64,000 bases of DNA from NCBI GenBank assembly GCA_014529385.2, contig CM043970.1, positions 60,559,023-60,623,022 of the forward strand, given 5' to 3'. Both the position numbers and the translations under genes were made by a program. This DNA is from Adiantum capillus-veneris (lineage: Eukaryota > Streptophyta > Polypodiopsida > Polypodiales > Pteridaceae). The notes under the pieces are model-generated. The model was given only the letters and a program-made list of their open reading frames with translations. It was not told the DNA's origin and made no database searches. Positions 58,563 through 64,000 of the stretch are shown piece by piece (within the stretch, counting starts at the first letter, position 1; each line of letters opens with the position of its first letter).

Positions 58563-59340
58563 ATGGCAAATCAAACAGAACAAAGGATAACCACGATAGC
58601 TATTGAGAAGAGAATGCCACCAAAGCTAGAAGTTAAGAAGAATGAGGTTGCAAAAAGTCAGGAAGCAATAGGAAGTCCAAAGATCAATCACTCATTACCA
58701 ACTAAATCAGCTGATGAAAGTAAGATTGGAAAACAGGGTCTCAAGCCACTCTCCATAGAGACACAATTAGATCAAGATGAGACTATGGCAAAATCAAGAC
58801 AGAGACTTCAATAGAACCAGCAAAATGAGAATAGCTATAGTCCTCAATAGTACAAAAGGAGCAAGTGTCAGATGCAATGCTCTACAGGATAAAGAAGCAA
58901 AGTGCAATATGGTTGCGGAAAACATTCAGAGCATTCTTGAGATTACTCAGAGCAAGCCAGGTAATAGGGAAATCATGGGTAAGGCTACAAGTAAAAAAGA
59001 AATGGTTGCTACCCTTAGTATCCAAAATCATGAAGGGCAGGTGAAGTTTCAGGTGAAACCTTCAAAGGAAATGCTTGCTGATGTCATCCTTGGATATCAG
59101 TGGTTAGACCAACACAAGGCCTACAAGAAAGATAAACTGCTACTACTCTCTTTTCCAAGAGGTAGCCAACAACATTTACACGTACCGTTAATGCTAGATT
59201 TAGAGTTGCAAAAGTCACAAGAATTGAAGACAAATCTTGCAAACAAAGGTAAAGGTAAAGTGGAACTTCCACTGATTAGCACAAAAGGAGTGACAACATA
59301 TGCCTCTACATCAAAGAACCCTCATGGATCAGCTTCTTGA
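58563..59340 (+). pseudogene. Second retropepsin-like segment of T2
   Basis: The ORF 58777-59340 holds MRIAIVLNSTKGASVRCNAL (from 58825), which looks like V-L-x-D-T-G-A-S with Asp changed to Asn and one insertion, then VATLSIQNHEGQVKFQVKP and ADVILGYQWLDQHKAY (about 59074-59121), a typical retropepsin end. Lys-rich KGKGKVELPL follows. The overlapping ORF 58563-58814 is Lys/Glu-rich linker. Two protease-like ends about 700 bp apart suggest a duplication, as with the upstream domain. The active-site change implies it is inactive. Confidence 0.5.
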
Positions 59341-60246
59341 AGCACATCAGGCATTCAAAACTTCAAGTCAATTGCTGACTCAACTGAAACCTTTAAGGAG
59401 ACACCCAAAAAGCAAAGATATATCAGCCAAAGTACTCAAGAAAGCAAAGAAAAGTCAAGAAAATGTTTGTTTCGAGCATTTTCGTAAAAGTCAATGATCC
59501 GGTTTGGATTAAAGACATAAAATCAACATAGAAAGACAACCACGTGGGATGGATAGCATCACAATGGAGCTTAAAAGAACAAGAGTACTATAGAGGTAAT
59601 AGACATATATGGGTACCAAAATTTCAGGTTAGGGCATATGAAATAATTTCAAGTCCCTCCCAAGAAAGAAGGCCCACAAGGTATCAACCTCGACAATATC
59701 CTAGGATACCTAAGAAGCAGGTATACAATAGAACAACATCGAAAGATGCTGAAGTCTACCACAACTCACAAGAGGATACAGACAGAGATGGATCTTGAAG
59801 GATCTTCCTCTTAGACAAGGATTTTACATAGGGTATACAAAGATTTGGCTACCAGTCAACCATAAGCCAACTGCAACTACACCAAACTAGCATGAAGATC
59901 TAAAAAACTCAACAAGACCTAGAGCAAAGCAAAGTCAACAATGGAGATACAAAGGTCATCAAGAGGTTTGGATTCCTAAGTCTTCCAATGCTCCTAGTCA
60001 AAAGCCAAATGCCGACAGTGAGTAGAGGTCTACAACAACATCAAAGACTCCTATCAACATGCCTAATTGGAGAATCAAACAAATAATGGAGTCTTCATCG
60101 TCAAAGAAGGACAACCCAACCAACGAGAATGCAGATTCAAAGATGATAAAACAGGTATGGAAAAAGAAACCTTCAATGCCAACTTGGTCCTTCATCAATC
60201 CTCTTTTTGAGGATTTAAGCTTACTTTTACTAAAGAAATGTTTGTA
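59341..60246 (+). pseudogene. W-x-P-K repeat region of T2
   Basis: The ORFs 59544-59798 and 60059-60247, with readable frames between, contain NRHIWVPKFQVRAYE (about 59601), YTKIWLPVNHKP (about 59836), HQEVWIPKSSNAP (about 59957) and IKQVWKKKPS (about 60150). All are set in Ser/Thr/Gln/Lys-rich disordered sequence. The same W-[VI]-P-K motif occurs three times in T1 just before the T2 LTR. No known family is recognised. Short aromatic-basic repeats like these may bind RNA or partner proteins, but that is a guess. Confidence 0.5.
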
Positions 60247-61224
60247 GTAAGCACAAGAATGTTAAAAGTCAAGTTGCCATGGTGCAAAAAACACTCTTTA
60301 GCATAGTCAGAGTTGGGTTGCTAAGCCATAAAAGGAGCAAAGCATTAGTTCCAAAGCTTCAAGTCGTTATAGACTCTGTGCTGAGAGTCATAGTTATTAG
60401 GCTTACGATCAAGCTGGAAGAGTTGAGCATATCTAAGATGTGTCGCTCATGCTGGATGAGATGAGCATAAGAGTCAAAGTCTATTAACTTACAAATGGTG
60501 GAGTGTCGTTGAGTCCAACATTCATGCACAATGCACAGTAAGATGAGAGCACATATCCTCGTCAATGAAAACCATTCATAAAGGGATGCCAGCTTGCAAA
60601 GCCATGTCATGTGATTTTATAGCTACACCATCTTTCTAAAGAACCCCTCAAAATCTTTCTTGCACAACATATTGTTTCCCATGCATTTTTGTGTATGCAT
60701 ATAGGATGTCCCATCATTGGACATATGCATTAGACACTCTTTTTTGCTTCCTCCTATGCACCTTGAGTGGACTACAACAGGAAAATCAATGTTCCATCAT
60801 GCTACCCTTTCATATTTGCTGCCTTTTTAATTCCATGTTTATCAACAAATAATCTCTTGAGTACTTTATTAATATTTTCAATGCTAATAAGTACTCCAAT
60901 AATGCGCGTAACCCAAAGGCACTTTTCTCCCACTGGGTTTTTCCCCTTTGGTCATCTAGATAATATACCCTAATTTAGAACCTCATCATTCTACTTTCCT
61001 TATACATACTTTTCATAAATAAACAATTGCTATTACAATGGACAAATGCAACATCATCTCTCACATTAGACATATTCCAACCAATGAAGATGCTGCAGCA
61101 AATTGAACCTCATCAACAAATTCAACGATAAATGAAGATGATCATCCCATCAACAACCAATCAAAAACCTTCCACAGCCTCCACGAACACTTTTCAACAG
61201 TGCCCGAGGAGGGGCACTAAAATC
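60247..61224 (+). other. 3' non-coding region of T2
   Basis: No ORF with a motif. It ends in the polypurine tract. CCAACCAATGAAGATG and ACATCAT words near 61080-61140 are repeated loosely. Confidence 0.55.
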
Positions 61225-61236
61225 GGAAGGAGGGAA
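61225..61236 (+). promoter_or_regulatory. Polypurine tract of T2
   Basis: GGAAGGAGGGAA directly before TGTTAATTGAG at 61237. It is the expected plus-strand primer and shows that 61237 starts a 3' LTR. Confidence 0.88.
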
Positions 61237-61510
61237 TGTTAATTGAGTCAACGTCAGTTAACAGGAGCTGCTAAAGACCGAAGACGTACGAATGCACATC
61301 GAAGATCAACATGAAGAAGCAATAAGATTGGCGTTACACATTTTCCACATTTTTCAAAAATGGTCACGTATTGTAAATTCCCGATTTATTTCAAGCCATT
61401 GTATATTTTTAATGTGTTACAGGCTCAATGGGAGTTCCAAGCTGTAAAGAACAGGTCAACTAGTGTGCCTAGGTTGCATATTTAATAAGTGGTGGAGCCC
61501 TAAAGGCCTT
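61237..61510 (+). repeat. 3' LTR of T2, truncated to 274 bp
   Basis: Matches 51359-51634 (for example ATGGTCACGTATTGTAAATT, GCTCAATGGGAGTTCCAAGC) with perhaps 10% divergence, then stops after AAAGGCCTT. About 640 bp, including the TATA box, are missing. Confidence 0.87.
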
Positions 61511-61643
61511 GTGTCCTAAAAGCCTATAAATTCTGGTACGTGACCCAAAAATCATAATAATACACTATGCACAAGAACATGACCTTTTGACATGACCCTT
61601 ATAATATTTGCACACTAACCAAAATCTATCTGTGTGTACAAAT
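61511..61643. other. Junction between T2 and T1
   Basis: Sequence changes abruptly after the T2 LTR fragment. Nothing recognisable before the ORF at 61644. Confidence 0.4.
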
Positions 61644-62067
61644 ATGGCTAGTTTGCTAGAGTCATCCACTCCTACCTTGGGTGAGAGGTACCCTCTTTAT
61701 TTTTCACAAGTGTTTCACATAGTCTACCTGGTGCTTGCCTATGAATGGGATTTGGTAGACGCTAGCGTGTGTTAAGAATTTTGAGGAATTAGAATGGCTG
61801 ATACATCTCTTGACCATGACTGATCCCTACTTAGTAGAGAACGTCTCTCCGATTGCACAAGCTTACCCTTTAATCCAAGAGGACTATACACGTCTAGTGA
61901 CATTCTTAGTGAACATATGTGCATCTAATGATGATGAAGATTTACATGATTACACAGATGGCACGTATGGTATCACGGATGATGACTTTATTTTTCTTGA
62001 CGATGAAGAGGATAGGGGTTTAGACTTAGGGCTACCCGCCCATCTCTACAATATCCTGCTCCCTTGA
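61644..62067 (+). pseudogene. Acidic ORF near the 3' end of T1, frameshifted
   Basis: Starts MASLLESSTPTLGERYPLYF (61644) with a hydrophobic YFSQVFHIVYLVLAYEW stretch and a TAA at 61773-61775. A neighbouring frame continues NFEELEWLIHLLTMTDP, VSPIAQAYPLIQEDYTRLV and an Asp/Glu-rich end (DDDFIFLDDEEDRG) to a stop at 62067. One frameshift near 61770 would join them into a protein of about 140 residues. I do not recognise it. Its place before the polypurine tract fits an additional ORF of Tat/Athila-like elements. Confidence 0.45.
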
Positions 62068-63435
62068 CCCTCTAGGGGGGTGCAAATAATTAGGTTAGGG
62101 TTCTTTATGTTGTTTTGATTGTGTTAAATAAAGGTTGGTGACTCTTCCCACTGATGTGCCTCCTAGAGGTCTTCCTTGTGTTTTCTAGTGTGTACAAGAA
62201 CGCGTTGCAGTTGTTGGGACTTTGAACTTCATGCAGTCCATGTCTAGTTCACTCTTTGAATCGAGCACAATCATCAACACGAACAGGTGTTTCTGGTCCA
62301 TTATCATTGCCTCCTATCTTTTTAGCATTCATGTTTGTCTGCTTTAACTGTGATTGGTAGCACAATATTCAGCACATTTGCTTAGTATTCAGCATTAGAT
62401 TCAATATAATTTTATGTCATAGTCCCTTAGCACATTTTCTTAGTATTAAGCATTAGATTCAATATAATTTTATGTCATAGTCCCTTGTCTAGGTTTATGA
62501 ATCAAGCAGTCTGACTAAGTTAGTTAGAGATCTTCTCTTAATACCATGGGAAATGACTTCCTTATTGTCAATGGTTACTTAGGTTCTTAATCAAATACTA
62601 TGAAGCATTGTGTGTAATGTACTAGTGCTTTCTAGTGGGCTTAATCCCTCTTGACCTTTAGCTTAAGTATTATAAAGGGAGTTTACTATTGTGATGAGCC
62701 TGGGGCGGGTAACAATGTCAATATGACTCCCCAAAGTTACAAAATTGAAACGCAGTGATTTTTTTTTCCAAGAATGTAAAATATTAATTTGGTACTTCAT
62801 TCACATGTATTACCTATGGTATTAGAGCCCTAGAGGTTCCCAGTGTGGGTGATTTTTCTTGAAAAGCAAAAAGCCCAAGGCATACAAAATAAGCACACAC
62901 GTCAAAAATTGAATCAATGTGAAAAAACTTTGGGGGGTCAAACAAAGGGAATAATTCAGGCGATGATTTCATGTGCAATTCGTTTTATCGTAGCTTAGCT
63001 AAAAGGTCTTCTAGGTATAGCCTCTAGTCAGCCCTCGGACATGAAATACTTTGCTCTCGCGATTAAACACCTTAATTGACCAGAGAGAATTGAGAAGCTT
63101 GCCTATGGTATGAATAGTTGACCGCTAGTGCCTCTCGATCGTTAAATTAGCAACCCTAGACTTGTTTATTTTTTGACCTTTACAAGTGCTTGTGTGTTTG
63201 ATTAAATTACAATTTAATATTTACTACTGAAAAATTGTTCAATATTCTATTACTAAACAATCTGTGTGCCTATTCACTGCTTTTCAATTATATATGTTCT
63301 ATGCAAATGCAATTATTGTGCCATTTTTGGTTGATTTTGCAGTGTTTGAAAAAAGCTAAAGACTACAAACTCAGATGCTCTTCCACCTCGATGATCGAGC
63401 TTCACTTCACTAGCTTCCGAGGATGGAATCTACAT
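62068..63435 (+). other. 3' non-coding region of T1
   Basis: No gene seen. A perfectly adjacent duplication of 58 bp lies at 62371-62428 and 62429-62486 with only about three differences. The remainder is AT-rich. Confidence 0.6.
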
Positions 63436-63447
63436 AAGGAAGGGGGA
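63436..63447 (+). promoter_or_regulatory. Polypurine tract of T1
   Basis: AAGGAAGGGGGA, two bases before the LTR start TGCTAACC at 63450. It confirms that the second LTR is a 3' LTR in plus orientation. Confidence 0.85.
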
Positions 63448-63449
63448 CA

Positions 63450-63757
63450 TGCTAACCACTTATGGACACCTTATCACCTTTGACAGATTCCTTATCACTT
63501 ATGTGAGTCATGGACCGGGCTTGTCGGTCCTATAGTGCGTAGGTGATCGCCGATGAGAGGCACACCACTTATCTTATTTTTACAAGTATTTTTGCTATGA
63601 CCGGCCACTGTGGGCGCCCATGTGTGAATGGGTCAGATTCATATAAAAGGTCTATTTTGACCTAAAATCCTCATTCTTTGAGGTGCATGCTAAAGAAGTT
63701 CTCTTGCTCTACCTCTACATTCTTCTCCATCGTGTGCTCACGGGTATGTGTGTGTGT

Positions 63758-63815
<58 letters not shown>

Positions 63816-64000
63816 ATTATGGCAGCATCAACGGTGGCATTGGCGGTTGAGCGCGGCGGTGGCGGCGGCTCCTTCTTCTTTGCGTCACGGGATCCTTCAC
63901 AACGGTAAGCATTGAGCGGTGAGTGACACACCATTGCCCCTTTGAGCTTACTAGAATAGTCTAGTTGTGTGCTTGCAACCTTTTGAGGCTCGGACACAAT
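63450..64000 (+). repeat. 3' LTR of T1, cut by the window end
   Basis: Homologous to 47143-47680, starting TGCTAACCACTTATGG. It has an extra roughly 20-bp partial duplication of CCTTATCAC near 63479-63500, TATAAAA at 63642-63648, and a shorter GT and (GA)n array at about 63745-63813. About 50 bp remain outside the window. Confidence 0.9.

Larger units (their letters stand above)
51359..61510 (+). mobile_element. LTR element T2 with Tat-type primer site and no recognisable RT or integrase
   Basis: 5' LTR 51359-52275, primer site 52278-52295, long leader, a set of non-standard coding regions (55758 to about 60246), polypurine tract 61225-61236, and the first 274 bp of the 3' LTR. The interior of about 8.95 kb contains a zinc knuckle, four Y-x-D-x-x-G-x-x-Y motifs, two retropepsin-like ends and several WxPK motifs, but none of the RT, RNase H or integrase blocks. 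It lies within T1. Whether it was inserted there or arose by recombination with a related copy is not settled. Confidence 0.8.
47143..64000 (+). mobile_element. Long Tat/Athila-type LTR retrotransposon T1, containing T2, cut by the window end
   Basis: 5' LTR 47143-47729 and 3' LTR from 63450 are homologous over their visible length and share start, TATA box, compound microsatellite and downstream block. A Tat-type primer site follows the 5' LTR and a purine tract precedes the 3' LTR. The interior holds a gag start, an integrase C-terminus, a coiled coil, a retropepsin-like segment with WxPK repeats, then element T2, then an acidic ORF. Protease-RT-RNase H of the usual pol are missing between 49450 and 49512. 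Length is over 16.8 kb including T2. Confidence 0.85.

Overview
This window is repeat-dense nuclear DNA from a land plant, most likely a seed plant with a large genome. I base that on plant-type Ty3/gypsy chromovirus and Tat/Athila-like elements, Ty1/copia remnants, primer-binding sites matching initiator-Met tRNA (TGGTATCAGAGC) or the Tat/Athila type (TGGCGCCGCTGCCGGGGA), and abundant AC/AG/AT dinucleotide arrays. I cannot name the species. I recognise no intact host gene, tRNA, rRNA or CRISPR array. Nearly every coding signal is a broken retrotransposon.

Layout. 1-8148: chromovirus copy G1 (+), 5' LTR cut by the window edge, gag-pol with nonsense and frameshift lesions, and a 3' end in which about 1.05 kb (3' UTR, chromodomain tail and the head of the 3' LTR) is inverted. 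8149-13794: older debris, namely a decayed gypsy RT (+), a decayed gypsy gag (-), and inside that gag a complete gag-only copia element (10191-13133, -) with 5-bp target duplication ACGAA. 13795-19443: 5'-truncated chromovirus copy G2 (+). 19444-30042: one chromovirus copy (G3) and one copia element (copia A), both cut by an inversion of about 5.56 kb (19563 to about 25123). The two halves of G3 now face each other (integrase end and 3' LTR on +, 5' LTR to integrase on -). 30043-38304: low-coding stretch with small gypsy/copia fragments, unassigned ORFs and minisatellites. 38305-46465: full-length but internally deleted chromovirus copy G5 (-) with target duplication TTGGTA. 47143 to the window end: a very long Tat/Athila-type element T1 (+), whose 3' LTR begins at 63450. 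Lying inside it is a second element T2 (51359-61510) with its own LTRs, primer-binding site and polypurine tract but no recognisable RT or integrase.

How the parts relate. G1, G2, G3 and G5 are one family: about 1.5-kb LTRs, Met-tRNA primer site, and a single gag-protease-RT-RNase H-integrase frame ending in a chromodomain-like tail. They differ in age and in type of damage (CGA-to-TGA nonsense changes, small deletions, large inversions). T1 and T2 share the primer-site type. Both carry an unusual set of sequences: retropepsin-like segments and repeated W-[VI]-P-K motifs, located after the integrase in T1. T2 adds four copies of a Y-x-D-x-x-G-x-x-Y motif. T2 is the best candidate here for an undescribed element type.

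Limits: all domain calls are by eye from translated sequence. LTR ends come from TG/CA ends, primer sites, polypurine tracts, target duplications and comparison between copies. Frames in the older fragments contain many lesions, so their borders are approximate.
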